NCBI GenBank assembly: GCA_002427505.1
Contig: DIRJ01000037.1
Location: forward strand, 7,161-71,160
DNA length: 64,000 bases
From: Mageeibacillus sp. UBA5439
GTDB taxonomy: Bacteria; Bacillota; Clostridia; Saccharofermentanales; DTU023
Reading direction: 5' to 3'
The notes beneath the pieces were generated by a model that was not told where the DNA came from, ran no database searches, and saw nothing but the letters and a program-made list of their open reading frames with translations. The position numbers and the translations under genes are program-made. Below, piece after piece: positions 1 to 8,374 of this stretch (positions are counted from its first letter, which is position 1; each line of letters opens with the position of its first letter).

Positions 1-1239
1 GCCAGCGTAGAGGAGCTGTATCATCCTGAGCTGGCGCGCGGTCCCATGGCTGTTTGTGGTGACCCGGACCAGCGTCATGGTATCATTCTGGCAAAAAATG
101 AGCAGGCTAAAGGTCTTGGTGTTAAAACCGGGGAAGCTATCTGGCAGGCCCGGCAGAAATGTCCTGATCTGACTTTGCAGCCGGCTCATGGCTATCTTTA
201 TGTACGCTGTTCGGATCTGGTCCGTTCGATTTATGAGGAATACACAGATCTGGTTGAGCCTTATGGTCTGGATGAGTGCTGGCTGGATGTAAGTGCTAAC
301 CTGCAGCCACCTGTCCGCATCGCTGAGGAGATACGCCGGCGGGTGCGGGAAGAGCTGGGTCTGACTGTTTCCGTCGGCGTCAGCTACAACAAAGTTATGG
401 CCAAACTGGGCAGCGATTATAAGAAGCCGGACGCGGTCACCATCATCAAGCCACAGGATCTCGGAACTATGATCTGGCCCTTGCCTTTGTCCGCTCTCTT
501 CTATTGTGGACCACGCACTGCGCGTAAGCTGGCGCGCATCAATATACGGACGATCGGAGAACTGGCCCAATGTGAAGCCGGTTATATTCAAAAAATTTTA
601 GGTAAAAACGGTCTGAGTTTGTGGAATTTTGCCAATGGTGTCGATTCTTCGGAAGTACGGCCTGCCGGAGAACAGGAAGATATCAAATCAGTGGGTAACA
701 GCACAACCTTGCCCTCTGACTTACACAACAGGGAAGAAGTAAAGCGAACCTTTCTGCGCCTGGCTGACAAGGTAGCATCACGTTTGCGTAAAGCAAAGAT
801 GGTATGCCGGGGAGTGCAGATTTATGTGCGCGATACGGAGCTGCTGTCAATAGAGCGGCAGAGCAAACTATATATGTCGACCTGCGTGACCAGGACTTTG
901 TACGAACAGGCCATGCAATTGTTTGATCAACATTATTTCTGGCAGCGGCCGATCCGCTCTCTGGGTTTGAGGGCCATAGACCTGATAGAGGAGAATCAGG
1001 ATCGTCAGCTCTCCTTTTTGACGGATTTTAAGGAGGAAGAGCGTTGGCGCGAAGCTGAGACTGCTATAGATAAAGTCCGTGAACGTCACGGGAATGAAGC
1101 TGTCACACGCGATTTTCGCTATTGCCGCGGTTCAGACAATCATGCAGTGGCTTCCGAACTCTATCGTTCCAAAGACAAGACAGGCAGGCTGGCGGACCAA
1201 CATGTTCTGCCCCTGGGCTTTCAAGCTCTCAATGAATGA
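1..1239 (+). CDS. dinB: Y-family DNA polymerase (DinB/Pol IV type), 5' end outside window
   Basis: Low-fidelity translesion DNA polymerase acting at blocked replication forks. The reading frame is open from base 1 and the first residues (ASVEELYHPEL) match the family just after the first catalytic aspartate motif, so only a short N-terminal piece lies outside the window. Seen in order: palm motif DECWLDV carrying the second acidic pair, SVGVSYNKVMAKLGSDYKK, the helix-hairpin-helix thumb (GPRTARKLARI) and the little-finger domain. A QLSFL stretch near the C-terminus fits the beta-clamp binding motif. DECWLDV differs slightly from the usual DEAYLDV. A small gene follows after 13 bases and is probably co-transcribed. 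Confidence 0.9.
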   Translation, partial: ASVEELYHPELARGPMAVCGDPDQRHGIILAKNEQAKGLGVKTGEAIWQARQKCPDLTLQPAHGYLYVRCSDLVRSIYEEYTDLVEPYGLDECWLDVSANLQPPVRIAEEIRRRVREELGLTVSVGVSYNKVMAKLGSDYKKPDAVTIIKPQDLGTMIWPLPLSALFYCGPRTARKLARINIRTIGELAQCEAGYIQKILGKNGLSLWNFANGVDSSEVRPAGEQEDIKSVGNSTTLPSDLHNREEVKRTFLRLADKVASRLRKAKMVCRGVQIYVRDTELLSIERQSKLYMSTCVTRTLYEQAMQLFDQHYFWQRPIRSLGLRAIDLIEENQDRQLSFLTDFKEEERWREAETAIDKVRERHGNEAVTRDFRYCRGSDNHAVASELYRSKDKTGRLADQHVLPLGFQALNE

Positions 1240-1252
1240 AGGAGGCTGAATT

Positions 1253-1492
1253 GTGCTAAGGCGGGTTTATATTGATGTTCTGGCTCAATTCCATGCCGGG
1301 CGCGTGCGCCCTGTCAGCCTGACTTTGGCGGATGGGCGCCGCTATGTCATCGATCGTATAACTGATGTCAGAAGAGCGCCAGCCAAATCAGGCGGTGCCG
1401 GTTTGCGTTATACCTGTGTAATCCTGGAACGCCAGGTAGCGCTCTATTTTGACGAATGGGAAAATGTCTGGTGGTATGATGGCCGGAAATGA
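1253..1492 (+). CDS. small protein of unknown function linked to the Y-family polymerase
   Basis: 79 residues, not recognised. The GTG start has AAGGAGG 7 bases upstream and lies 13 bases after the polymerase stop, so the two are probably one transcript. The protein is basic in its first half and ends in an aromatic-rich segment (YFDEWENVWWYDGRK). It looks like a compact beta-rich fold; no signal peptide or membrane segment is visible. Position suggests a polymerase accessory role, but that is inference. The gene on the other strand ends 11 bases downstream. Confidence 0.65.
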   Translation: MLRRVYIDVLAQFHAGRVRPVSLTLADGRRYVIDRITDVRRAPAKSGGAGLRYTCVILERQVALYFDEWENVWWYDGRK

Positions 1493-1503
1493 GTGAATCC
1501 GGT

Positions 1504-3345
1504 CTAGCTGGTCAGACTAATGCGGAACAGCGCATCCCAGGAAATGATTTGTTCTTCCATAGTGGCCAGTTCTTGCTGCAGGAAGGCCAGCTCTTCTGCA
1601 TCGGGCAGAGTACTCCTGGTTCCGTCAGTCCAGACAGGCAGGGGAAGGGAACGATAAACGTGCAAAAGAGCATAAGCGGCTCTGTGAAATCTGCGTGGAT
1701 CCAGCTCGCGTATGCCGGCAAAAAATTCCTCTGTCTTACCAAAGATGACGGCACGGGGCAAAGCGCTGATTACGGTCTCCACATCGGTTAAACCCGGTTC
1801 ATTGTTTGCAATCAAATCCTGAGTGGAAGAGAGGCTTCTCAGATAAACCCGCATCTCCCGGTAAAGAGCATAACCTCGCGTGGTAAAGGTAAGCTGTTTT
1901 TTGCCGCTGATAATCAGTAAAAGCCCTGGCAGGATCAGGATGAGCGGCCAGGCTGATCTGGCATAAGTACTCAGGAACAAGGCTAAAATAATATCGATCA
2001 GTCCGAAAAACTGGAAGCTCAGACGCTTGAATACAGTCAGAATCCTATTTACCCAGCCCAGTTGACGAAAGTCATTTAAGACCAGCTCCTGAAAAGCTTT
2101 ATAGCGTTCCTGAAAATCACGGTGCTTCTGTATACCGCGTGTCTCACGTCGCAGTCGCTGGGCAGCCAGAACCGGATTGGGATCTTCAGTAGGATCAAAC
2201 AGCCACTGTAAAAGATAGGCTTCCCAGGCGGTAAAGCTGGAAAAGTCATCTCTGCCGGGATATTTCCAGACAATAATCTCATCCTCCCAGACCAGTTCCC
2301 GTTTGTTCATTAAACTGAGCAGACTGCTCAGAAGATCGCGCCCATCATTTTTTCTGCCCATTAATATCTTCAGATATACTTCCGGGGTCAGTGAGATTTC
2401 CAGAGAGTGGTCGCGTTTACTGTGGAGCCAGGGTAAACGTCGTAAAAAGGCAATCAGCAACCAGAGCAAAAAACTGAAAATGCTGAAGGTAATTATAATC
2501 AGCGGCAGGAAATGACGCATGCGAGCGCGGTTGTGCAGGACGGTGATTTGTTCCTGAGCTGCCTCCAGACGCTCAGAAATAGGTTTTTGGCTTGTCGTGT
2601 CAGTCAGCGTGGAAAAAGCGCTGCGGGGAGCTGTAATCAGAAGTGCCGTTTTACTCTCCACAGTAAAACGGCCCTGAGAGCGATACATGATGGAGTTTTC
2701 AGTTTTGTTCAATTCAACAAAGGGGGTTGAAGAAACTGTTACAGCCTGCGTGTCTCCAAGGGACAAATTAGCAGGCAGCTGCACCGACCATTCCGCAGAA
2801 GAGACTTCAAGACCTAACGGAAGAGATGACATCGGTCCCTCCATTATAGCCAGGCTGTCCCGCTTGGTGACTCCCCGGTTCCATTCATAGGAAATATGGA
2901 TGTTGTGCTCACCCGGGCCGAGGGGAAGATTCAGGGTCAACCTGGTTTCTCTCAAAGTGGAGCTGCTGCGATAGGAGAAATTCTGAGCAATAGTCTCGTC
3001 ATAGGATGGAATCAACACAAAATTCTCACTTGTACCGGAGCCGAAATACTCCAGGGTTTGTAGCTGGGAATGCCCTTCTGTAGGGTTGCGCAAGATGATC
3101 GGCACCTGTTCGATATTATTCAAGACGGTGAAGCTGATCGTTTCATCCACAAGGACACGACCATCCTGCAACAAACGAACGTTTACAGAGTCGCGGTTAA
3201 AAAGCAGATCCTGTGAATTGCCTGAGCTCGCTTGCGAAATTAAGCTCTGACAAAGAAAAACAGACAGAAAAATCAGAGACAGGATTAATAAATGAAATAG
3301 CCTGTTCCTGAATATTCTTTTATCAGCTTCATACTTCAGTCTCAC
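1504..3345 (-). CDS. DUF2207-type membrane protein
   Basis: 613 residues. A hydrophobic signal segment (about residues 16-38) is followed by a beta-rich extracytoplasmic domain of about 230 residues, a membrane helix near 280-300, a cytoplasmic part, another hydrophobic pair near 440-480 and a soluble C-terminus. This order is that of the DUF2207 family of predicted membrane proteins, whose function is unknown. The start is GTG, with AAGGAG 5 bases upstream; an ATG two bases further upstream is out of frame. The gene is monocistronic and convergent with the polymerase-linked gene. Confidence 0.75.
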   Translation of the reverse strand: MRLKYEADKRIFRNRLFHLLILSLIFLSVFLCQSLISQASSGNSQDLLFNRDSVNVRLLQDGRVLVDETISFTVLNNIEQVPIILRNPTEGHSQLQTLEYFGSGTSENFVLIPSYDETIAQNFSYRSSSTLRETRLTLNLPLGPGEHNIHISYEWNRGVTKRDSLAIMEGPMSSLPLGLEVSSAEWSVQLPANLSLGDTQAVTVSSTPFVELNKTENSIMYRSQGRFTVESKTALLITAPRSAFSTLTDTTSQKPISERLEAAQEQITVLHNRARMRHFLPLIIITFSIFSFLLWLLIAFLRRLPWLHSKRDHSLEISLTPEVYLKILMGRKNDGRDLLSSLLSLMNKRELVWEDEIIVWKYPGRDDFSSFTAWEAYLLQWLFDPTEDPNPVLAAQRLRRETRGIQKHRDFQERYKAFQELVLNDFRQLGWVNRILTVFKRLSFQFFGLIDIILALFLSTYARSAWPLILILPGLLLIISGKKQLTFTTRGYALYREMRVYLRSLSSTQDLIANNEPGLTDVETVISALPRAVIFGKTEEFFAGIRELDPRRFHRAAYALLHVYRSLPLPVWTDGTRSTLPDAEELAFLQQELATMEEQIISWDALFRISLTS

Positions 3346-3651
3346 ATGGTCTCCTTGCTAGCTATATATACGACTGTTTCCGGTTGAAATTTGTTTATAT
3401 ACCATGATATAACAGTTTCGGCTTTTTTTTCTATTGCTGCTCTGACTGACAGCAGGTAAAATCAACTCGCATAATTTAAGCAAATTGCAGCTGGCAAAGC
3501 CCCGGTCCGGATTGTGCGCATACATTTGCAATCAAGACCTTAGCTCTTGACGGATTAATCAGTTGACCTTGAAAAAATCATAACGTATACTGTGATTTGT
3601 TGTAGATCAAAAGGTTTGCACGGATTACACTGTGAGGGGAGTTGATTTAAT
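3346..3651. other. intergenic region between the divergent DUF2207 gene and rpsU
   Basis: 306 bases without a gene. The right part holds the clear rpsU promoter. The left part is AT-rich, with a TATATACCATGATATA stretch at about 3396-3411 that could belong to the minus-strand gene's promoter, but no convincing -35/-10 pair was found there. A short inverted repeat (TCAAG/CTTGA) lies at about 3533-3550. Nothing else was recognised. Confidence 0.5.
3563..3591 (+). promoter_or_regulatory. sigma-A promoter of rpsU
   Basis: TTGACC and TATACT are separated by exactly 17 bases, close to the vegetative consensus. The predicted start lies about 55 bases before the rpsU start codon. Confidence 0.8.
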
Positions 3652-3825
3652 TTGGCTGAAATTCGTGTCAAGGACAACGAAACCCTGGACAGTGCATTGA
3701 GGCGTTTTAAGCGTTCGTGTGCTCGTTCAGGTGTTCTAGCTGAAGTACGCAAACGCGAATATTACGAAAAACCAAGCGTAAAGCGGAAGAGAAAGTCTGA
3801 AGCTGCACGCAAGCGTAAGCGCTAA
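3652..3825 (+). CDS. rpsU: 30S ribosomal protein S21
   Basis: 57 residues, small-subunit ribosomal protein needed for initiation on natural mRNAs. Recognised from the N-terminal motif (AEIRVKDNETLDSALRRFK), the central RSGVLAEVRKREYYEKPS and the lysine/arginine-rich tail. Translation starts at TTG with GGGGAG 10 bases upstream. The gene has its own promoter and a strong terminator 24 bases after the stop, so it is mainly monocistronic, with recJ reached only by read-through. Confidence 0.95.
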   Translation: MAEIRVKDNETLDSALRRFKRSCARSGVLAEVRKREYYEKPSVKRKRKSEAARKRKR

Positions 3826-3849
3826 AGAGTTCTTAGTTTGTGGAGGACA

Positions 3850-3882
3850 GGTTCGCCGAATAGCCGGCGAACCTTTTTTTTT
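3850..3882 (+). terminator. rho-independent terminator after rpsU, abutting recJ
   Basis: Nine-base perfect stem GGTTCGCCG/CGGCGAACC with a 6-base loop followed by nine T. The T-run ends two bases before the recJ ATG, so it occupies the place where a recJ ribosome binding site should be. Confidence 0.9.
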
Positions 3883-3884
3883 AA

Positions 3885-6005
3885 ATGAGTGATAAAAATA
3901 CTTTTTCAGAAAAAACCAGAAAGGAAATCCTGCGTTGGCTCAATCCTTTGGCCTGGCAGGTAAAAGCTGAGCGTGAACCTCAACTGTGGGACACTCTGCT
4001 TCAGGCCAGGGGACTGAAGCAGGGGAGCCAGCGCGATAAATTTTTCAGTCCTGAAGAGATTCCCTTTCATGATCCCTTCCTTTTTCGCGACATGCATCAG
4101 GCCTGTGACTTGCTTCGGAAGCATATCCGGGCTGGTAAAAAGGATTTTCTGATTTTTGGTGATTATGATGCTGACGGTTTTTGTGCCGCGTCAATTTTGT
4201 ATCGCTATTTCTGCGCTATAGGTATTAAACCGCGCGTGCTTATTCCGGAGCGTCTGACGGAAGGCTATGATCTCAACCTGGAACAAGTGGCGACTATACT
4301 GGAAGATCCTCCCCATCTGTTGATCACAGTTGACTGCGGAACCAATGCAGAAGAGTCTGTACAGGCGCTTTTAGCAGCAGGTGTGTCCGTGATTATAAGT
4401 GATCACCATCAGGCTCTTAGCTTGCCGGACCGTACACTGTGTCCATATATTAATCCCATTATTGCAGATGAAACTTATCCTTTCCCCTTTCTTAGCGGTG
4501 CCGGAGTAGCCTTGAAACTTGCCTTGGCTTTTTCGAAAGATTATCCGGTTTCTCAGGGAACTCTGGATACACTCTACACACTGGCAGCTGTGGCAACTGT
4601 TGCGGATATAATGCCACTACAGGACGAAAACCGTCATCTGGTCTGGTCCGGCATTCAATTTTTCCCGCAGGCTGCTCCACCAGGCTTGCTGCAGCTGGCT
4701 CATAAACGTGATATCAGCAGCCAGCTTTTTTCCTTTTATATCGGACCGCGCCTTAATGCTGCCGGCCGTATGGGGCAGGCAGACGTAGCCCTGGACCTTT
4801 TGCTCAGTGATGATGCTGAGGAGTCGCAAAGTTTGGCTGAGCAGCTGGAAAACTTGAATCAGCAGCGCAAAAGTATAGAGGAAGACATTTTTGTGAAGGC
4901 GGTCAGCCAACTTGAGGATGAATATCCGGAGAAAAAACCTCCCTTGGTGCTAGTACATGGAAAAGACTGGCACCTTGGAGTTTTGGGGATCGTGGCCAGC
5001 AGGCTGACGGAACATTACCGCTGTCCGGCGCTGGTGCTCTCCGAAACGGGCAATATTCTCAAAGGATCCGGACGCTCCTATGCAAACTTTAATCTTTTAG
5101 CTTCTCTGGATTTCGCAGCAGATCATCTGCTTCAGTACGGGGGACACGAACAAGCATGTGGTATACAGCTGCTGCCGGACCAACTCGATGATCTGAAGCA
5201 ATCATTGCAAGAATATATCAGCGAACATCCTCAGAGTCTGACTGCTCAGCCCCTAATAGCAGACTGCCTGCTGGATATAAATGAGATAAGTGTCGGCCTC
5301 ATCGAAGAACTGGAGAAATTTGAGCCTTTTGGGCAGGCCAATCCTGCGCCTGTCTTCATTATTCCGAATCTTTTGCTTGAGCAGATTTATACTGTGGGCC
5401 AGGGCAGACACCTCCGTTTGAGTGTGAACGATGGCTCCTCCGGCAGAATTAACATGATTGCATTTAACCTCGGCCATGAGATTATCCACTATCAGGCAGG
5501 TGACCGCATCGACGTGCTGGGTATAGCTGAAATTAATGACTATATGGGAACACGCAGACCTCAGGTGAGAATAGAGGCAATCAGACCTGCAGACGAAGAT
5601 GCCCTGAGCTATAAAGCTATAGCTGACTGGCTAGCATTTCTGGAATTACGGGAAAAGGGCTGCAAACCCCGGCCAATGAACGAATCTGATTCACTTTCAG
5701 CGGATATTTTTCCTTTTATCTGGCAGCTGTTAAATGCTATCGGCGGCAGAGGACAGGAAGCCTTCATTTTCAAACCTTCACGTATGGCGCGCTTGCTGCG
5801 GGAAGGGTATAATATATTCTCTTCAGAATTGTCTTTGCTGCTGGCTTTGTCCGTTCTGGAGGAGGCCGGTCTTATTTGCCTGATGCTGGAAGAAGATGCG
5901 GGTGCACTTCTAATTTCTATAGACATACCTGAAGAAACAAAACCCAGACTGCGAGAGACGAGTACATGGTTGCTGCTGGAACAGTGTGGAGGAATAAAGG
6001 AATGA
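3885..6005 (+). CDS. recJ: single-stranded-DNA-specific 5'-3' exonuclease RecJ
   Basis: 706 residues; processes single-strand tails in recombinational, mismatch and base-excision repair. DHH phosphoesterase motifs are present: FGDYDADG (91-98), TVDCGTN (148-154) and SDHH (172-175), then IGPRLNAAGRMG (286-297) and the DHHA1 substrate motif with GGH (419-421). A C-terminal OB-like region follows. Length is in the family range. The annotated ATG has no Shine-Dalgarno sequence because the rpsU terminator sits directly before it. A CTG at 3930 with AAAGG upstream is a weaker alternative start. The stop overlaps the rel start (ATGA). Confidence 0.93.
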   Translation: MSDKNTFSEKTRKEILRWLNPLAWQVKAEREPQLWDTLLQARGLKQGSQRDKFFSPEEIPFHDPFLFRDMHQACDLLRKHIRAGKKDFLIFGDYDADGFCAASILYRYFCAIGIKPRVLIPERLTEGYDLNLEQVATILEDPPHLLITVDCGTNAEESVQALLAAGVSVIISDHHQALSLPDRTLCPYINPIIADETYPFPFLSGAGVALKLALAFSKDYPVSQGTLDTLYTLAAVATVADIMPLQDENRHLVWSGIQFFPQAAPPGLLQLAHKRDISSQLFSFYIGPRLNAAGRMGQADVALDLLLSDDAEESQSLAEQLENLNQQRKSIEEDIFVKAVSQLEDEYPEKKPPLVLVHGKDWHLGVLGIVASRLTEHYRCPALVLSETGNILKGSGRSYANFNLLASLDFAADHLLQYGGHEQACGIQLLPDQLDDLKQSLQEYISEHPQSLTAQPLIADCLLDINEISVGLIEELEKFEPFGQANPAPVFIIPNLLLEQIYTVGQGRHLRLSVNDGSSGRINMIAFNLGHEIIHYQAGDRIDVLGIAEINDYMGTRRPQVRIEAIRPADEDALSYKAIADWLAFLELREKGCKPRPMNESDSLSADIFPFIWQLLNAIGGRGQEAFIFKPSRMARLLREGYNIFSSELSLLLALSVLEEAGLICLMLEEDAGALLISIDIPEETKPRLRETSTWLLLEQCGGIKE

Positions 6006-8374
6006 CAGAAGTTAAAGATAAGGGAAAAATAACGGCTGCGATTCCGCCGTTGGAGGCAGAGGCCTACATCGCCCATGCTGACAAGGAAGTGCAGCATATC
6101 GTTGAGGTCTGGAAAGAATACACGGGCAGGCAGGATGCATCGCTGATTCTGCGTGCCTATGAATATGCCAAAAAAGCCCATTCGCATCAGAAGCGAGCTA
6201 CAGGCGAACCCTATATAACTCACCCGGTTGCCGCCAGCAAAGTATTGCTCGATTTACAACTGGACGACAATACGCTGGCAGCTGCCCTCCTGCATGACAC
6301 AGTTGAGGACACCGACACTACTCTGGAGGATATCAGGAGAGAATTTGGTCAGGAAGTCATGCAACTGGTTGACGGAGTCACCAAACTATCCCGAATATCA
6401 TATTCTTCACAAGAAGAAGAACAGGCGCAAAATTTCCGCAAAATGTTCCTTGCTATGGCTAAAGATATTCGCGTAGTTTTAATCAAACTGGCCGACCGTC
6501 TGCACAATATGCGCACGATGAAGTACAAAGATCCCGACAAGCAGATTTCCACAGCCAGGGAAACTCTGGATATATATGCTCCTTTAGCTCATCGTTTGGG
6601 TATTTATAAGATCAAGTGGGAACTGGAGGATCTCAGTTTAAGATATCTGGATCCTGATGCTTACTATGAGTTGGTCGGTAACATCGCCCAGCGTCGCGGA
6701 GACCGGGAGAAATACCTGATGGAAATCGTAGCCGAGCTGCGTGACCGTATTTCCGAGATGGGTATTGAAGCGGACATCGAAGGCCGCCCCAAGCATTTTT
6801 ACAGTATCTACCGCAAGATGAAGGCGCAGAAGAAAGACATCGATGAGATCTATGATATTTTTGCAACGCGGGTAATAGTCCCGACAGTGGGCGATTGCTA
6901 TGCAGTTCTGGGTCTGGTGCATGAACTCTACAAACCCATGCCCGGACGTTTTAAAGATTATATCGCTATGCCCAAAACGAACGGCTATCAATCTTTGCAC
7001 ACTACTGTCGTCGGCAGCCGGGGCATTCCCTTTGAAGTACAGATACGCACAGCTGAGATGCATTACACTGCTGAATATGGAATCGCAGCACACTGGCGTT
7101 ATAAAGAAGGCAGGCAGGACCAGAAGGTTACTTCAGCTGAAATGCGCCTCAATTGGCTCAGACAGCTGACTGAATGGCAGAGTGATACCCGGGATGCCTC
7201 AGAATTTATGGCGACTCTGAAAGAGGGGCTGATAACGGATGAAGTTTTTGTCTTTACGCCTCAGGGCGATGTAATTGACTTGCCCGCCGGAGCTGTTCCT
7301 GTTGATTTTGCTTACCACATCCACAGCGATATCGGAAATTCAATGTACGGAGCTAAAGTCAACGGACGTATGGTTCCTCTGACCTATGAGCTGCAAAACG
7401 GTGATATTGTTGAAGTCCTTACTTCAGATAAAGTTCGTGGTCCTTCGCGCGACTGGCTTTCCATCATCAAAAGCGGCACAGCGCGCAACAAGATATCAAC
7501 CTGGTTCAAGCGCGAGCGCCGCGAAGAAAATATAGTGCGGGGCAGAGAAATACTGGAGCGCGAAATAAAGAACACAGGATTTTTACCTGCGGATTTACTG
7601 CAGAAAGATATCATCGCTCCTGCACTTAAACGCTATTCCTACAGCACAATTGATGATATTTATGCTGCTATAGGTTATGGCGGTCTTCAGGCGAAACGTG
7701 TCGTACCGCGCCTGCGTGATTCCTATCTGCGCACTTTGCCGGCGGAGGAATTGGCGGAAAGAGGCTACATGCTTACCAGCCGGGGGCAGATTGTCTACAG
7801 TCCTGAACAGATTCTGACTGAAGAAAAACTGCTAAAAGGCGGCGAAGCGACTGTAATCAGTAAAGCGAAGAAGAAGCCTGACAGCGAAAAGGAAATCCCC
7901 GTAAAAGTACAAGGTTTGGATAACGCTTTAGTTAAGCTGTCAAAATGCTGCAACCCGGTACCGGGTGATGCGATTATCGGATACATCACCAGAGGGCAGG
8001 GCGTAGCAGTCCATAGGATGAACTGCACTAATATCCGTCATATTCTGGAGAAATTTGACCGTTCTCAGGCAGATGCGGAGCGTGCGGCACGTCTGATAGA
8101 TGTATCCTGGATCGACAGTAGTTCGCACAGCACTTATCCGGTAGATCTTCAGATAATTGCACGCGACCGTGCCAGATTACTGGCGGAAATTTCAGCTGCA
8201 ATCGCTGAAGAACATGCATCTGTGCAATCAGCATCCATGTCTTCAGCGAAGGATATCAGCGCCAACATTATGATGACGGTGAATGTCGAAAACCAGGAAC
8301 AATTTGACCGCCTGATTGGCCGGATTAAGGCAATTGACAGTGTGGTTAGAGTTACACGCGGACACAACTCATAG
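6002..8374 (+). CDS. rel: bifunctional (p)ppGpp synthetase/hydrolase Rel
   Basis: 790 residues; makes and degrades the stringent-response alarmone. An HD hydrolase domain carries LLHDTVEDT (HD at 98-99). The synthetase domain has YSIYRKM and GRFKDYIAMPKTNGYQSLH; RFKD (316-319) is the RXKD signature of bifunctional enzymes rather than the EXDD of RelA. TGS domain lies at about 411-475 and an ACT domain at about 715-788. The start at 6002 overlaps the recJ stop as ATGA and has GGAGG 9 bases upstream; the longer in-frame start at 5966 lacks this. The 3' end overlaps the convergent RNase J gene by 6 bases. Confidence 0.95.
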   Translation: MTEVKDKGKITAAIPPLEAEAYIAHADKEVQHIVEVWKEYTGRQDASLILRAYEYAKKAHSHQKRATGEPYITHPVAASKVLLDLQLDDNTLAAALLHDTVEDTDTTLEDIRREFGQEVMQLVDGVTKLSRISYSSQEEEQAQNFRKMFLAMAKDIRVVLIKLADRLHNMRTMKYKDPDKQISTARETLDIYAPLAHRLGIYKIKWELEDLSLRYLDPDAYYELVGNIAQRRGDREKYLMEIVAELRDRISEMGIEADIEGRPKHFYSIYRKMKAQKKDIDEIYDIFATRVIVPTVGDCYAVLGLVHELYKPMPGRFKDYIAMPKTNGYQSLHTTVVGSRGIPFEVQIRTAEMHYTAEYGIAAHWRYKEGRQDQKVTSAEMRLNWLRQLTEWQSDTRDASEFMATLKEGLITDEVFVFTPQGDVIDLPAGAVPVDFAYHIHSDIGNSMYGAKVNGRMVPLTYELQNGDIVEVLTSDKVRGPSRDWLSIIKSGTARNKISTWFKRERREENIVRGREILEREIKNTGFLPADLLQKDIIAPALKRYSYSTIDDIYAAIGYGGLQAKRVVPRLRDSYLRTLPAEELAERGYMLTSRGQIVYSPEQILTEEKLLKGGEATVISKAKKKPDSEKEIPVKVQGLDNALVKLSKCCNPVPGDAIIGYITRGQGVAVHRMNCTNIRHILEKFDRSQADAERAARLIDVSWIDSSSHSTYPVDLQIIARDRARLLAEISAAIAEEHASVQSASMSSAKDISANIMMTVNVENQEQFDRLIGRIKAIDSVVRVTRGHNS

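Noticed and set aside
5966..6001. Longer N-terminus for Rel starting at 5966
   Set aside because: The extra 12 residues lie inside recJ, have no ribosome binding site, and the start at 6002 has GGAGG and the ATGA overlap.
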